The notes: generated from the sequence alone by a model not told the origin. A stretch of DNA of 64,000 bases from Mycobacterium sp. Root135 (GCF_001426545.1 NZ_LMEZ01000001.1:62967-126966); one strand, 5' to 3'; shown: positions 8,855-17,793, numbered from the stretch's first letter. A program made the numbers and translations.

Positions 8855-11215
8855 GTGACTCCGAGCCCTACCGTCAAGTCCGTAAATGCCCGCCTTGCTG
8901 ACGAACTGGCGGTCCGCGAAGCCCAAGTGGCCGCGACCGTCCGATTGCTCGACGAGGGCGCGACGGTGCCGTTCATCGCCCGCTATCGCAAGGAGATCAC
9001 CGGCAGCCTCGACGACGGGCAGCTCCGCACGCTGGAGGAACGTCTCGGCTACCTCCGCGAGCTCGACGCTCGCCGCACCGCGGTGCTCGCGTCCATCGAG
9101 GAGCAGGGCAAGCTCACCGACGACCTGCGCACGGCCCTGCTGACGGCGGACACCAAGTCCCGGGTCGAGGACATCTATCTGCCGTACAAGCCCAAGCGCA
9201 GGACGAAGGCGCAGATCGCACGCGAAGCCGGGCTGGAGCCGCTGGCCGACCGGCTGCTGGCGGATCCGACGCTGGTGCCGGAGGTCGCGGCCGCCGACTT
9301 CCTCGGCGAGGACGTCGCCGATGCCGCAGCCGCGCTCGACGGTGCGCGGCACATCGTCATCGAGCGTGCCGCCGAGGACGCCGAACTCGTCGGCGCCGTC
9401 CGCGCGAAGTTCTGGGCCGACGGCACCCTTCGCACGTCACTCTCGTCGTCCGATGCCGCCAAAAATCCTGCCGCACAGAAGTTTCGAGACTACTTCGAGT
9501 TCTCCGAACCCCTGGAGAAGATGCCGTCACATCGCGTGCTGGCCGTCATGCGCGGTGAGAAGGAGCAAGTGCTCTCGCTCAACCTCGACGGTGGCGACGA
9601 CGACGTCTACCACGCGATGGTCGCCCAGACCCTTGGCGTAGACCTGACCGCGAAGACCCCGGCGACGCCGTGGTTGGCGACGACGGTGAAGCTGGCGTGG
9701 CGGGTCAAGCTGATGGTGTCCGCGGCGGTCGACGCGCGGATCAAGCTCAAGCAGCGCGCCGAGTTGGACGCGGTGTCGGTGTTCGCCAAGAACCTCAAGG
9801 ACCTGCTGCTCGCGGCGCCGGCGGGCACCCGCACGACGCTCGGACTCGACCCCGGCTTCCGGACCGGCGTCAAGGTCGCCGTCGTCGACGCCACCGGCAA
9901 GGTGCTCGACCACTGCGCGATCTTCCCGCACCAGCCGCAGCAGAAGTGGGACGAGTCCAAGGCGATGCTCGGTGCGCTGATCGCTCGTCACGGCGTGGAC
10001 CTGATCGCCATCGGCAACGGGACGGCGTCCCGCGAAACCGACGCGCTCGCAAGCGAACTCATCGCCGACATCACGACCTCCGGGGCCAAGGCGCCGGTGA
10101 AGGCCATGGTCAGCGAGGCCGGTGCGTCGGTGTACTCGGCGTCGGCCTACGCGGCGCACGAACTTCCGGAGCTCGACGTCACCATCCGCGGTGCGGTGTC
10201 GATCGCGCGGCGACTGCAGGATCCGCTGGCCGAGTTGGTGAAGATCGAGCCGAAGTCGATCGGCGTCGGCCAGTACCAGCACGACATCACGCCGGGCACG
10301 CTGGCCCGCAGTCTCGACGCCGTGGTCGAGGACGCGGTGAACGCCGTTGGCGTTGACCTCAATACGGCGTCGGTGCCGCTCTTGGCGCGGGTCTCCGGGG
10401 TGACGGACACGATGGCCGAGGCGATCGTCGCCCACCGCGAGTCGACGGGCCCGTTCCGCAATCGCAAGGCACTGCTGAAGGTTCCGCGACTGGGCCCCAA
10501 GGCATTCGAGCAGTGCGCCGGCTTCCTGCGGATCAACGGCGGCGACGACCCGCTCGACGGGTCCGGTGTGCACCCGGAGTCCTACCCCGTGGTGCGGCGT
10601 ATTCTGGACCGGGCCGGGGTGACGCTCGCCGAGCTCATCGGTGACGAGCGGTCGCTGCGCTCCCTCAAACCCGCCGAGTTCGCCGACGAGCGCTTCGGCA
10701 TTCCGACGGTGACCGACATCCTCGCCGAATTGGAGAAGCCGGGCCGCGATCCGCGGCCGGCGTTCTCGACCGCGACCTTCGCCGCCGGGGTGGAGAAGGT
10801 GGCCGACCTGAAGCCCGGCATGGTCCTCGAAGGCGTCGTCACCAACGTCGCCGCGTTCGGCGCCTTCGTCGACGTGGGCGTCCATCAGGACGGTCTGGTG
10901 CACGTCTCGGCGATGTCCGACCGATACGTCTCCGACCCCCATGAGGTGGTGAAGTCGGGTCAGGTGGTGAAGGTCAAGGTTCTCGAGGTCGACGTGGACC
11001 GGCAACGGATCGGGCTGACGCTGCGCCTCAACGACACCCCGCAGCAGCGAGGTGCACAGCAGCAGGGTGGGGGCCAGGGTCGGCCACCCGGGCAGCAGCA
11101 GCCCCGGGGCGATCGGCCAAAGTCGAACCGACCCAAGGACTCCGGCCGGCGCGAGTCGGCACCACCGTCGGGATCGATGGCCGAGGCGCTGCGGAACGCG
11201 GGCTTCGGGCGCTAG
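8855..11215 (+). CDS. tex: Tex, S1-domain RNA-binding transcription accessory protein
   Basis: 786 residues, the normal size for Tex. The N-terminal helical region carries FIARYRKEITGSLDDGQLR, then a YqgF-like RNase H fold begins at TTLGLDPGFRTGVKVAVVD. A helix-hairpin-helix region follows (NTASVPLLARVSGV, then FRNRKALLKVPRLGPKAFEQ), and an S1 domain (LEGVVTNVAAFGAFVDVGVHQDGLVH) near residues 650-720. The last 60 residues are a Gln/Gly/Pro-rich basic tail, an actinobacterial extension that could add nucleic-acid binding. Tex acts on RNA polymerase/RNA in the cytoplasm. TAGGGT at 8843-8848 lies 6 nt before the GTG, suggesting a leaderless mRNA. Confidence 0.95.
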   Translation: MTPSPTVKSVNARLADELAVREAQVAATVRLLDEGATVPFIARYRKEITGSLDDGQLRTLEERLGYLRELDARRTAVLASIEEQGKLTDDLRTALLTADTKSRVEDIYLPYKPKRRTKAQIAREAGLEPLADRLLADPTLVPEVAAADFLGEDVADAAAALDGARHIVIERAAEDAELVGAVRAKFWADGTLRTSLSSSDAAKNPAAQKFRDYFEFSEPLEKMPSHRVLAVMRGEKEQVLSLNLDGGDDDVYHAMVAQTLGVDLTAKTPATPWLATTVKLAWRVKLMVSAAVDARIKLKQRAELDAVSVFAKNLKDLLLAAPAGTRTTLGLDPGFRTGVKVAVVDATGKVLDHCAIFPHQPQQKWDESKAMLGALIARHGVDLIAIGNGTASRETDALASELIADITTSGAKAPVKAMVSEAGASVYSASAYAAHELPELDVTIRGAVSIARRLQDPLAELVKIEPKSIGVGQYQHDITPGTLARSLDAVVEDAVNAVGVDLNTASVPLLARVSGVTDTMAEAIVAHRESTGPFRNRKALLKVPRLGPKAFEQCAGFLRINGGDDPLDGSGVHPESYPVVRRILDRAGVTLAELIGDERSLRSLKPAEFADERFGIPTVTDILAELEKPGRDPRPAFSTATFAAGVEKVADLKPGMVLEGVVTNVAAFGAFVDVGVHQDGLVHVSAMSDRYVSDPHEVVKSGQVVKVKVLEVDVDRQRIGLTLRLNDTPQQRGAQQQGGGQGRPPGQQQPRGDRPKSNRPKDSGRRESAPPSGSMAEALRNAGFGR

Positions 11216-11259
11216 CCAAACCGCCGACGAGCGCCGGTGGGAGGCTCTAGGCTCCCGTC

Positions 11260-11661
11260 ATGTCGATCGATCGCGCCGCACTCGTCGTGGGTGGCATCCG
11301 TCTTGCCTCGGGTTTGTCGTTCCTCGTCGACCCCGTCCGGGCCAACCGGTGGTGGGGCGACCCGGAGGAACCGGTGGGCGGGGCGCGCCTCCTGCTGTCG
11401 TCGATGGGCTATCGCGACGCCCTCATCGGCGGGTTGCTGACCGCGGCCGCGATGCGCGGTCGCGACACCAGGGGCTGGTTCCTGGCCTCCGGCGGAGCCG
11501 ACGCCGCGGATCTGCTCGGCGGTCTGAACGCCCACCACCAGATGCGGCGGTCCCAGCAGGTCATCGGGCTTGGGGGAGCGGTGGTGGGGATCGGCGTCGG
11601 ACTGTGGGGCGCGACGCGGCGGCCCGTCTCCGCGCCGTCTACTGTCGAACCATGCGCATAG
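11260..11661 (+). CDS. Small membrane protein, DUF4267-like
   Basis: 133 residues with three to four weakly hydrophobic helices, including ALVVGGIRLASGLSFLV and VIGLGGAVVGIGVGLWG, joined by Arg/Asp-rich turns. The overall pattern resembles DUF4267 proteins, but this is tentative. TAGGCT at 11248-11253 sits 6 nt before the ATG, so the start is probably leaderless. The gene overlaps the next small membrane gene by 10 bp in another frame, so the two are probably co-transcribed. Confidence 0.6.
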   Translation: MSIDRAALVVGGIRLASGLSFLVDPVRANRWWGDPEEPVGGARLLLSSMGYRDALIGGLLTAAAMRGRDTRGWFLASGGADAADLLGGLNAHHQMRRSQQVIGLGGAVVGIGVGLWGATRRPVSAPSTVEPCA

Positions 11662-11837
11662 CCATTCTCGGCCTTGGTGTCGTCGTCACGTGTTTCGGCG
11701 TGCTGTGGGCCCTCCAGGGCTTCGGCGTCGTCGGCGGAAGCCCGATGTCGAACACCACCACGTGGTCGGTCATCGGTCCGATCGTGGCCGTGATCGGCAT
11801 CGCGATCGCGGGCTACGGCGCGCGAACGCGAAAGTAG
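11652..11837 (+). CDS. Two-helix small membrane protein
   Basis: 61 residues: one N-terminal hydrophobic helix (IAILGLGVVVTCFGVLWAL), a short polar loop with NTTTWSVIG, and a second helix ending in basic residues. It is of the kind usually annotated as hypothetical. TACTGT at 11640-11645, inside the previous gene, lies exactly 6 nt before its ATG, so it may also have its own leaderless promoter. Function unknown. Confidence 0.6.
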   Translation: MRIAILGLGVVVTCFGVLWALQGFGVVGGSPMSNTTTWSVIGPIVAVIGIAIAGYGARTRK

Positions 11838-11844
11838 CTCGCGC

Positions 11845-12492
11845 TCAGGGCAGTCGAAGCTCTGCGGTGAACTGAGCCAGGTCGGTCAGTGCTCGCTCGA
11901 GCCGATCCGTCACGAACGCCGGTCCCAACGGGACGTCGGAATCACTGGCGGCCACGTCCGTGCACGCGTTGACGATCGTGGTCGAGAAGAGCGTGACCGC
12001 CAACGCGAGACGTTTGTCGTCGGGTGCGACGCCCATGCGGTCGGCGAGGATCGCCATCGCAGCGGGGCTTCGATAGTCGACCGCTGCGTGGCGCAGGCTC
12101 TCCGCGGACGCGACGATTTGCAGGATCATCACGATGCGTTCGGCCGTCAGGCCTGCGACGGGGCGCCGCTCGGCGATCCTGGTGAGCACGGCCACGTGTG
12201 CCGCCCGCAGCGACTCCATCGGGCCGAGGTCCGGCGGTTGGGCCTGCAGTTCGGCGGTGATCTCCCCTGCGAGGTCGTCGATCACGGCGATGAACACCGC
12301 GTCCTTCGACGCGAAGTACCGACTGAACGTGCGCGTCGAGACCTCGACGGCCTCGGCGATCTGGTCGATGGTGGTGGCTTCGTACCCGTGCAGGAGGCAT
12401 GAGTCCACCGCCGCGTCGATCAACAGGCGGCGGGTGCGGGCCTTCTTGCGGTCACGAAGCCCAGGCAACGGTGTTACCGGGGATGTGCCCAC
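11845..12492 (-). CDS. TetR family transcriptional regulator
   Basis: 215 residues. The N-terminal HTH has the TetR pattern (KKARTRRLLIDAAVDSCLLH, then TIDQIAEAVEVSTRTFSRYF) with the conserved Phe/Tyr before FASKDAVF. The C-terminal ligand domain is typical in length and shows a MftR-like layout seen in many actinobacterial regulators. The GTG start has TACTCT 7 nt upstream on the minus strand, so the transcript may be leaderless. The target is not obvious; the gene ends 7 bp from the convergent small membrane gene. Confidence 0.85.
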   Translation of the reverse strand: MGTSPVTPLPGLRDRKKARTRRLLIDAAVDSCLLHGYEATTIDQIAEAVEVSTRTFSRYFASKDAVFIAVIDDLAGEITAELQAQPPDLGPMESLRAAHVAVLTRIAERRPVAGLTAERIVMILQIVASAESLRHAAVDYRSPAAMAILADRMGVAPDDKRLALAVTLFSTTIVNACTDVAASDSDVPLGPAFVTDRLERALTDLAQFTAELRLP

Positions 12493-12524
12493 GGGTCCGA
12501 GAGTACCGGCCGCGCGGACGGTCC

Positions 12525-13112
12525 CTAGATGGCTGTTGGGCCAAGGTCGGGGGCGGGTGGAAGTTCTGGTCCTGGCGGCGGCAGCTCGGGACCGGGCGGA
12601 GGAGGCGGCAGTTCGTTGGTCATGCCGTCCACCGGGGGGAGGTCGGCGGGCCCTGGGGCGGGCGGCGGCGGTGCGAACGGATCCGGCGGGGGTGGCGGCG
12701 GAGCCAGGGGGTCTTGAGCGGGCTGATCTTGGGCGACCGGGAGGTACATGTGCTTGGTGAACTGGGGTTGGTAGGCGCCGCCGCCGCCAACCCTGACCCC
12801 TCCTCCGCTCTCACCCGAGGACACCGGCGTGCCGTCGGGCAGCGTGGCTGCGGTGTGACCGGAATTCCAGCCGATGTTGAGGGCTCCCGGCTGGGTGCCG
12901 TACTGGAAGCCGCGTGCCAGGAGGGCCTGCTCTTCGTTGCCGGTGTGGAATCGGTCGCCGTAGATCGGGCGGCCGGTGGCCGCGTTGGCCACCCACGACA
13001 CGAGTCCCGAGCAATCCGTACCGGACGGTGAATCGCCACCCGTGCGGTACGGCGTCCCCGAAACCTGGTTGACCAGAGTCAACAGGGCTGTGGTCGCAAT
13101 TGCATCGATCAT
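12525..13112 (-). CDS. NlpC/P60-type cysteine peptidase with proline-rich tail
   Basis: 195 residues. The N-terminal half has the NlpC/P60 active-site Cys in GTDCSGLVSWVANA and a His in GWNSGHTAATLPDGTPV, matching the Cys-His pair of peptidoglycan endopeptidases. The C-terminal 60 residues are almost pure Pro/Ala/Gly/Asp, a likely wall-spanning or disordered tail. No clear signal peptide precedes the domain from this start. An in-frame ATG at 13166 would add 18 non-hydrophobic residues. The choice of 13112 rests on a TACCGT box 8 nt upstream and is moderate. Export would need a non-Sec route or partner, or the protein acts after lysis. Confidence 0.7.
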   Translation of the reverse strand: MIDAIATTALLTLVNQVSGTPYRTGGDSPSGTDCSGLVSWVANAATGRPIYGDRFHTGNEEQALLARGFQYGTQPGALNIGWNSGHTAATLPDGTPVSSGESGGGVRVGGGGAYQPQFTKHMYLPVAQDQPAQDPLAPPPPPPDPFAPPPPAPGPADLPPVDGMTNELPPPPPGPELPPPGPELPPAPDLGPTAI

Positions 13113-13443
13113 GACGACGGACGGTAACAACGGAATTTGGGCACCGCCAAAATCTGTGGCACCCATCACTTCTCGAGGTGGAGGCCGGAGAAGTCTCAAA
13201 TGTCGTTGCGGGAGAGCTGATCTCGCGACGTCTCAAGCGCCGGAATCGAATTCGTCGGACGTGCCGCCGACTCTACGAAACACCATGTCAAAGCGCAAAT
13301 TATGACTCGGACGGCACAGTGTGCGGGGTTGTCGTCATGGGCGTCGTCGCATCGGTCCACGACGACGCTCCGACGGGCCACTGAATCGGTTAAGCGCTCG
13401 ATGCCGTTCCGTTACTGGGCGTTTGGTGTGAGGGACCGGCCGG
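13113..13443. other. Intergenic stretch, AT-richer than its surroundings
   Basis: No convincing gene, RNA or repeat was seen in these 331 bp. Short frames lack ribosome binding sites and family features. The segment around 13250-13320 is visibly AT-richer than neighbouring coding DNA, consistent with promoter sequence or degraded DNA. Confidence 0.5.
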
Positions 13444-14223
13444 TCACCGGAAAACGCCCATTCCACCGTCGACCATGATGGTTTGGCCGGTGATGAACCC
13501 ACCGTCGTCTCCAACCAGAAACGCCACTAGCGCCCCAATGTCCTCGTGCGTCCGCCCTACCCGGTTGAGCGGCACCGACCTAAGTGCCCGGTCGAAGTCC
13601 TTTGGCGCTATGTCCTGCCAGAACTGGACACCGGGAGAATCGGCAAAGGGGCAGATCACGTTCACCTTGATGTTGTCGCGACCCCATTCCAGGGCGGCCG
13701 CCTTCGACATGCCCCGGATCGCCTCCTTGGCGGCACCGTAGGCCGCGAATTGGGACTGGCCGCCGGTGCCCGATCCCGACCCCAGGTTGACGATCACTCC
13801 TTCTCCTGCAGCCTTCATCACCGGATGGACGGCCTGCATCAGGAAGAAGGTTGCCCGTGGGCCAACGTCGAACACCAGGTCGTAGTCCTCGGTGGTGATG
13901 TCCACCAACGCCTTTGGCTCGTTGGTGGCTATCGCGTTGTTCACCAGCGCGTCAACCTTGCCGAATCGCGCCGTCGCCGCGTCGACTATCGCCGTCGGGC
14001 TGCTCGGATCCCGCAAGTCCGCCACCAAGAACTCGGAAGACCAACCAGCCGTGGCGAATTCGTCCACGGTCGCGACCAGAGTTTCGGTCTTGACGTCGAC
14101 GAGCAACACCTGGGCGCCGCGCTCCAGCAACGCACCGGCGATGCCCTTGCCGACGCCCTGAGCTGCGCCCGTGACGATCACCGCGCGGCCCGCCAGTGCC
14201 TGCGGATGCGAATAGGCGCTCAT
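13444..14223 (-). CDS. SDR family NAD(P)-dependent oxidoreductase
   Basis: 259 residues, classical short-chain dehydrogenase. The cofactor motif TGAAQGVGKG is at residues 18-27, the NNA motif near 95-97, and the catalytic Tyr162 and Lys166 are in YGAAK, with Ser149 or Ser151 upstream. The C-terminal block ends in TGQTIMVDGG. Asp43, after the second strand, argues for NAD over NADP. The ATG overlaps the stop of the upstream acyl-CoA synthetase gene by 4 nt, so translation is coupled. The pair probably acts on a CoA-activated lipid or steroid intermediate (inference). Confidence 0.9.
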   Translation of the reverse strand: MSAYSHPQALAGRAVIVTGAAQGVGKGIAGALLERGAQVLLVDVKTETLVATVDEFATAGWSSEFLVADLRDPSSPTAIVDAATARFGKVDALVNNAIATNEPKALVDITTEDYDLVFDVGPRATFFLMQAVHPVMKAAGEGVIVNLGSGSGTGGQSQFAAYGAAKEAIRGMSKAAALEWGRDNIKVNVICPFADSPGVQFWQDIAPKDFDRALRSVPLNRVGRTHEDIGALVAFLVGDDGGFITGQTIMVDGGMGVFR

Positions 14224-15911
14224 GGTCGGACGAGACCGCCCCCACCAGTCGCCGTGGCCGCACCGGTGTTGACGGCGACGTCCTTGGCCCAGCGGTAGTC
14301 GGCCTTGCCCGCGGGGGAGCGCATGACCTTCGGCACCCTGACGAACGCCTTCGGGATCTTGTAGCGCGCGATCGACGTCCGGCACACCTCGACGAGGTCC
14401 TCGTCGGTGGCCTCGGCGCCCTCGGCGAACTGCACCACGGCGATCACCTCGCTGCCCCACCGCTCCGACGGGCGGCCAACCACGACCACGTCGTAGACAC
14501 TCGGGTGCGCGGCGATGGCCCGCTCGACCTCTTCGACGAAGATCTTCTCGCCACCAGAGTTGATGGTCACCGAGTCCCGACCCAACAGCTGAATTCGGCC
14601 GTCGGACAACACGTTTGCCCGATCACCAGGGACCGACCAGCGTACCCCGTCGATCGTCGGGAAGGTCTTGGCGGTCTTGGCCGCGTCGCCCAGGTAGCCC
14701 AGTGGGATCAGATCCCGACGGGCCAGCCAGCCCTTGCCCTCACCGGGGGCCAGCACCCGGTCGAGGTCGGCCGAGACGACCGCCGTGTCGGACTGCGGGG
14801 TGAACGTGGCGGGCTGCACCTCGGCGCCCGCCGTCGTCGCCGTGCTCATCTGAGCTCCGGACTCCGACGCCCCTACCGCGTCGAGCAGCATCAGATGCGG
14901 CAGCGCGGTCAGGAGGCGCTCGCGCACCGTGGGGGACAGCGGCGCGCCACCGTTGGTGATCGTGAACAAGCCGGACAGGTCGTAGTCACCGGCCTCGATC
15001 TCGTCGAGCAGCGGGCGGGCGATCGCGTCGCCGACGACCGGCATGCTCAGCACCCTCTCCTCGGCCGCCAGGCGCAGGACCTCGGCGGGCCGCATCCGCT
15101 CGACGTCGTCGGGGATCACCACTCGGCCGCCCATGGTGACGGCGTTGAAGGCCGCCCACTGCGCGGCGCCGTGCATGAACGGCGGAATCATCATCATCGA
15201 CACCGCGCCGGCAGACGCCCTGGCCTTCTCGGCTAGCTCCTCGTGCGAGGCAAGCGGCTGGTCGCTGCCCCACGGCCGGCCACCCATCGAGGACAGGAAG
15301 ATGTCGTGCTGGCGCCACAGCACGCCCTTGGGCATGCCGGTGGTGCCGCCGGTGTAGAGGATGTACAGGTCGTCGCCCGACGGGGTCGGCATCTCCGCGG
15401 GTGGCGGCGTGGCGAGGATGGTCTCGTAGTCCACGGCGCCGGGCAGCAGCTCGTGGCCGGAGTGGTCGGCGACCTGGATCAGGACCCGGAGGTCGGGAAG
15501 CCGGTCGAGGATCTCGGCCACCCGCGGCGCGAACTCTGCGGGGTAGACCAGAGCCTTCGCCTTCGAGTCGGTGAGCAGGTACAGCAGCTCGTCCTCGACA
15601 TAGCGGTAGCTGACGTTGAACGGCGCGACGCGGGACCGGTAGGACCCGATCATCGCCTCGAGGTACTCGTTGCCGTTGCGTAGATAGATGCCGAGATGGT
15701 CCTGGCCGGACTCGTGGCCCTCCAGCCCGTCGCGCTCGGTGTGGCAACCGAGCCCGACCGACGTCAGATAGTTGGCGAAGCCGTCGACTCTGCGGTTCAC
15801 CTCGCCATAGGACAGCCGTCGGCCCCGCCACACCAGGAAGATCTGATCGGCAATGGCTTCGGCGACGGTGCCGAAGACGTCGGACAAATTGAAGTTAGTC
15901 CCGCTATCCAT
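14220..15911 (-). CDS. Acyl-CoA synthetase (FadD-type AMP ligase)
   Basis: 563 residues, ANL superfamily. Motif A5/P-loop is YTGGTTGMPKGV, and the C-terminal subdomain has VVGRPSERWGSEVIAVV followed by IPKAFVRVP and the catalytic Lys region (SPAGKADYRWAK). It activates a carboxylic acid to an acyl-AMP, then to acyl-CoA. The chain type is not readable, though the sequence looks like the actinobacterial medium/long-chain or sterol-side-chain FadDs. It is the first gene of an operon with the SDR. TATGGT lies 6 nt before the ATG on the minus strand inside an inverted repeat, suggesting a regulated leaderless promoter. Confidence 0.9.
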   Translation of the reverse strand: MDSGTNFNLSDVFGTVAEAIADQIFLVWRGRRLSYGEVNRRVDGFANYLTSVGLGCHTERDGLEGHESGQDHLGIYLRNGNEYLEAMIGSYRSRVAPFNVSYRYVEDELLYLLTDSKAKALVYPAEFAPRVAEILDRLPDLRVLIQVADHSGHELLPGAVDYETILATPPPAEMPTPSGDDLYILYTGGTTGMPKGVLWRQHDIFLSSMGGRPWGSDQPLASHEELAEKARASAGAVSMMMIPPFMHGAAQWAAFNAVTMGGRVVIPDDVERMRPAEVLRLAAEERVLSMPVVGDAIARPLLDEIEAGDYDLSGLFTITNGGAPLSPTVRERLLTALPHLMLLDAVGASESGAQMSTATTAGAEVQPATFTPQSDTAVVSADLDRVLAPGEGKGWLARRDLIPLGYLGDAAKTAKTFPTIDGVRWSVPGDRANVLSDGRIQLLGRDSVTINSGGEKIFVEEVERAIAAHPSVYDVVVVGRPSERWGSEVIAVVQFAEGAEATDEDLVEVCRTSIARYKIPKAFVRVPKVMRSPAGKADYRWAKDVAVNTGAATATGGGGLVRP

Positions 15912-15915
15912 GGCA

Positions 15916-15948
15916 CGACCATACAGGTGAGGTGCATCCGTATGGTCG
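15916..15948. promoter_or_regulatory. Perfect 9-bp inverted repeat over the fadD -10
   Basis: CGACCATAC at 15916-15924 and GTATGGTCG at 15940-15948 form a perfect inverted repeat with a 15-nt spacer. The arm next to the acyl-CoA synthetase start contains its presumed -10 (TATGGT on the minus strand). A repressor dimer here would block the promoter. The alternative is an RNA hairpin ending the upstream same-strand gene at 15960, but no T-run follows. Confidence 0.55.
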
Positions 15949-15959
15949 AACTTGGCGGA

Positions 15960-16391
15960 TCAGCCGGGGAAGAACCCCGCACCCGTCAACGTGCCTGGCT
16001 GCCAGCCCTGTTCACCGAGGCACACCATCGGACGACCGTCCGGTGCCTGAGCCGCCCCCTTGGGGCCGTCGCACGGAGCTCCGATGTCCTGCACGCCCTT
16101 CAGCGGATACGACGACACCCAGAAGCCCGTGTAGACGGGCGGCCACTGATTGGGAATGTAGTGACACACCACGGTGGAACCGCCACGGCTGCGCCCGAAG
16201 GTGAACAGCTGGTAGTTGTCGCACGGCGCACCGAGCGCCGCTTGGTAGTTCATGCCGGGCACGTCGGTGGCCGAGGTGTCGTAGTGGCTGGGATCGTCGG
16301 GGAACATCGGACCCGGGTCGGCCGCTGCCGACGGTGCCAGCGCAATGGCGGCCCCGGCGATCGCCGTGGCGACCGTCAGTTCGCGAATCAT
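15960..16391 (-). CDS. Small secreted protein of unknown function
   Basis: 143 residues with a signal peptide (MIRELTVATAIAGAAIALAP, cleavage near SAAADP). The mature protein has four cysteines that could form two disulfides (around GAPCDNYQLF, VVCHYIP, GAPCDGPKG and MVCLGEQ) and ends in GFFPG. This is a common type of small exported mycobacterial protein; no enzyme motif is seen. The ATG has a strong AGGAGG 7 nt upstream. It lies upstream of the fadD-SDR operon in the same direction but is separated by the inverted repeat, so it is probably a separate unit. Confidence 0.7.
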   Translation of the reverse strand: MIRELTVATAIAGAAIALAPSAAADPGPMFPDDPSHYDTSATDVPGMNYQAALGAPCDNYQLFTFGRSRGGSTVVCHYIPNQWPPVYTGFWVSSYPLKGVQDIGAPCDGPKGAAQAPDGRPMVCLGEQGWQPGTLTGAGFFPG

Positions 16392-16496
16392 GATGATGTG
16401 CCTCCTGGAACACGGTCGCCTCCGGCGACGCTGCGGGCAAAGCCTAACGGGTGTCGCCCAGGAGGCGCGTCGTTTCGACCGCGCCCGGTTGCCGGC

Positions 16497-16850
16497 CTAC
16501 TCGCCGTCGAGGACGCTGACCGCGATGCCGTACGGCAGGAAGCGGACCTTGCGGCCCGGATCGGTGTTGTTCTTGTTGGCGCGCAACGCGTCCAACTCCG
16601 TCGGATACACCTCTTCGATGTGGGCGCCGCCCGATGCGTCGACGGTGTAGATCGACCAGACGCCGTCGCCCGTCTCACCCGCGGTTTCGGGTTCGTTCTT
16701 GGGGCGGGTGCCCTTGGTGAACTCGTCGAGAAGCGTGGACCACCCGGCCTGCCTGCCCATGCGGCCCAGCGCGTCACGCAGACCGTCGCCGGCTTCGCGC
16801 ATGACGCGGTCGAGATCCTCGGGGTCGATTCCGAACGGATTCTGGCTCAT
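16497..16850 (-). CDS. Conserved hypothetical protein
   Basis: 117 residues, no signal peptide or membrane segment. It begins with an acidic helix (NPFGIDPEDLDRVMREAG) and continues with a soluble domain containing WSIYTVDASGGAHIEEVYPTE and a C-terminal strand (RFLPYGIAVSVLDGE). The ribosome binding site GAGGAG lies shortly before the ATG. I do not recognise a family with a known role. The compact size and acidic nature suggest a cytosolic partner protein rather than an enzyme. Confidence 0.6.
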   Translation of the reverse strand: MSQNPFGIDPEDLDRVMREAGDGLRDALGRMGRQAGWSTLLDEFTKGTRPKNEPETAGETGDGVWSIYTVDASGGAHIEEVYPTELDALRANKNNTDPGRKVRFLPYGIAVSVLDGE

Positions 16851-16974
16851 GACTACTCCTCATCTGCGCCGACTCATCTGCGCCGAAGCGAAGTCGACCG
16901 CACCACACCAGTGTGCAGGTCCACGGCCAAGTTCGCCACGACGTCCACCGGAGGCCGATCGGGGTGGTAAGTGA

Positions 16975-17778
16975 ATGGGTATGGTCCCGCCGATTGCCGA
17001 CATGCTCGCCGCCGTCGAACGCTCGCCGGAGGCGGCGGGCGCCCACGACCGCGACGGCTGGGTCGCGCTGTTCGCCCCCGACGGCCGCATCGAGGATCCC
17101 GTCGGCTCGCGGCCCCACGTCGGGCGCGCCCAGATCGCACGCTTCTACGACACGTTCATCGGCCCCCGCGACATCACGTTCCACCGCGGCCACGACGTCG
17201 TCTCCGGCTCCGCCGTCATCCGGGACCTGACCCTCGAGGTGAAGATGGGCGCTTCGGTGACGATGACGATCCCCGCCTTCCTGCGCTACGACCTCGACGA
17301 CTCGCTGAACATCGCTCGGCTGCAAGCATTCTGGGAGCTGCCCGCCATGGTGTGGCAGTTCGCCGGCAACGGGGTCGGCGCCCTGCCCGCGGGTCTGCAG
17401 CTGTCCCTGGCGCTGCTGCGCAATCAGCGAGTGGCCGGCACGGTGGGCTTCCTGGCCGGCTTCCGTGGCGCGACGAGTCGTGGGAAGCGGCACGTCGGCG
17501 CGCTGCTCGACGACGCGTGTGCAGGCGACCAGGTCGCGGTCAAGCGACGACTGGGCGACGCCCCGCAGCTGACCAGGGGAGACGACGAGCGGATCGGGAC
17601 CTCCGACCTGGTCGCGCTGCTGCACGGCGGGCAGTGGGACGGCATGGTCCGCGCCGGGAACGTCACCGTCGCGCGAGTCCGCCGCGACGGCCGTCACCTC
17701 GTGGTCGTCGCCGGCGTCGAGGCCCGGCCGACGCGCATCGGTGGGGTGCGCGTGTTCGCCGACGACCAGTGGACGTGA
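16975..17778 (+). CDS. SnoaL/NTF2-like (ketosteroid-isomerase-type) protein with C-terminal extension
   Basis: 267 residues. The first 130 form an NTF2-like cone fold: the helix IADMLAAVERSPEAA, then DGWVALFAPDGRIEDPVGSRP and IARFYDTFIGPRDITFH, as in SnoaL-like polyketide cyclases and limonene-epoxide-hydrolase relatives. The remaining 130 residues are less typical and include a helical segment followed by beta strands (VVVAGVEARPTRIGGVRVF), possibly a second degenerate NTF2 domain. The start at 16975 or the ATG at 16981 has no clear Shine-Dalgarno. Catalytic function is not established by the sequence. Confidence 0.65.
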   Translation: MGMVPPIADMLAAVERSPEAAGAHDRDGWVALFAPDGRIEDPVGSRPHVGRAQIARFYDTFIGPRDITFHRGHDVVSGSAVIRDLTLEVKMGASVTMTIPAFLRYDLDDSLNIARLQAFWELPAMVWQFAGNGVGALPAGLQLSLALLRNQRVAGTVGFLAGFRGATSRGKRHVGALLDDACAGDQVAVKRRLGDAPQLTRGDDERIGTSDLVALLHGGQWDGMVRAGNVTVARVRRDGRHLVVVAGVEARPTRIGGVRVFADDQWT

Positions 17779-17793
17779 CAAGGTATTTGAACC

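Noticed and set aside
12529..12717. A Gly-rich plus-strand frame opposite the NlpC/P60 gene
   Set aside because: It is simply the complement of the proline codons of the peptidase tail.
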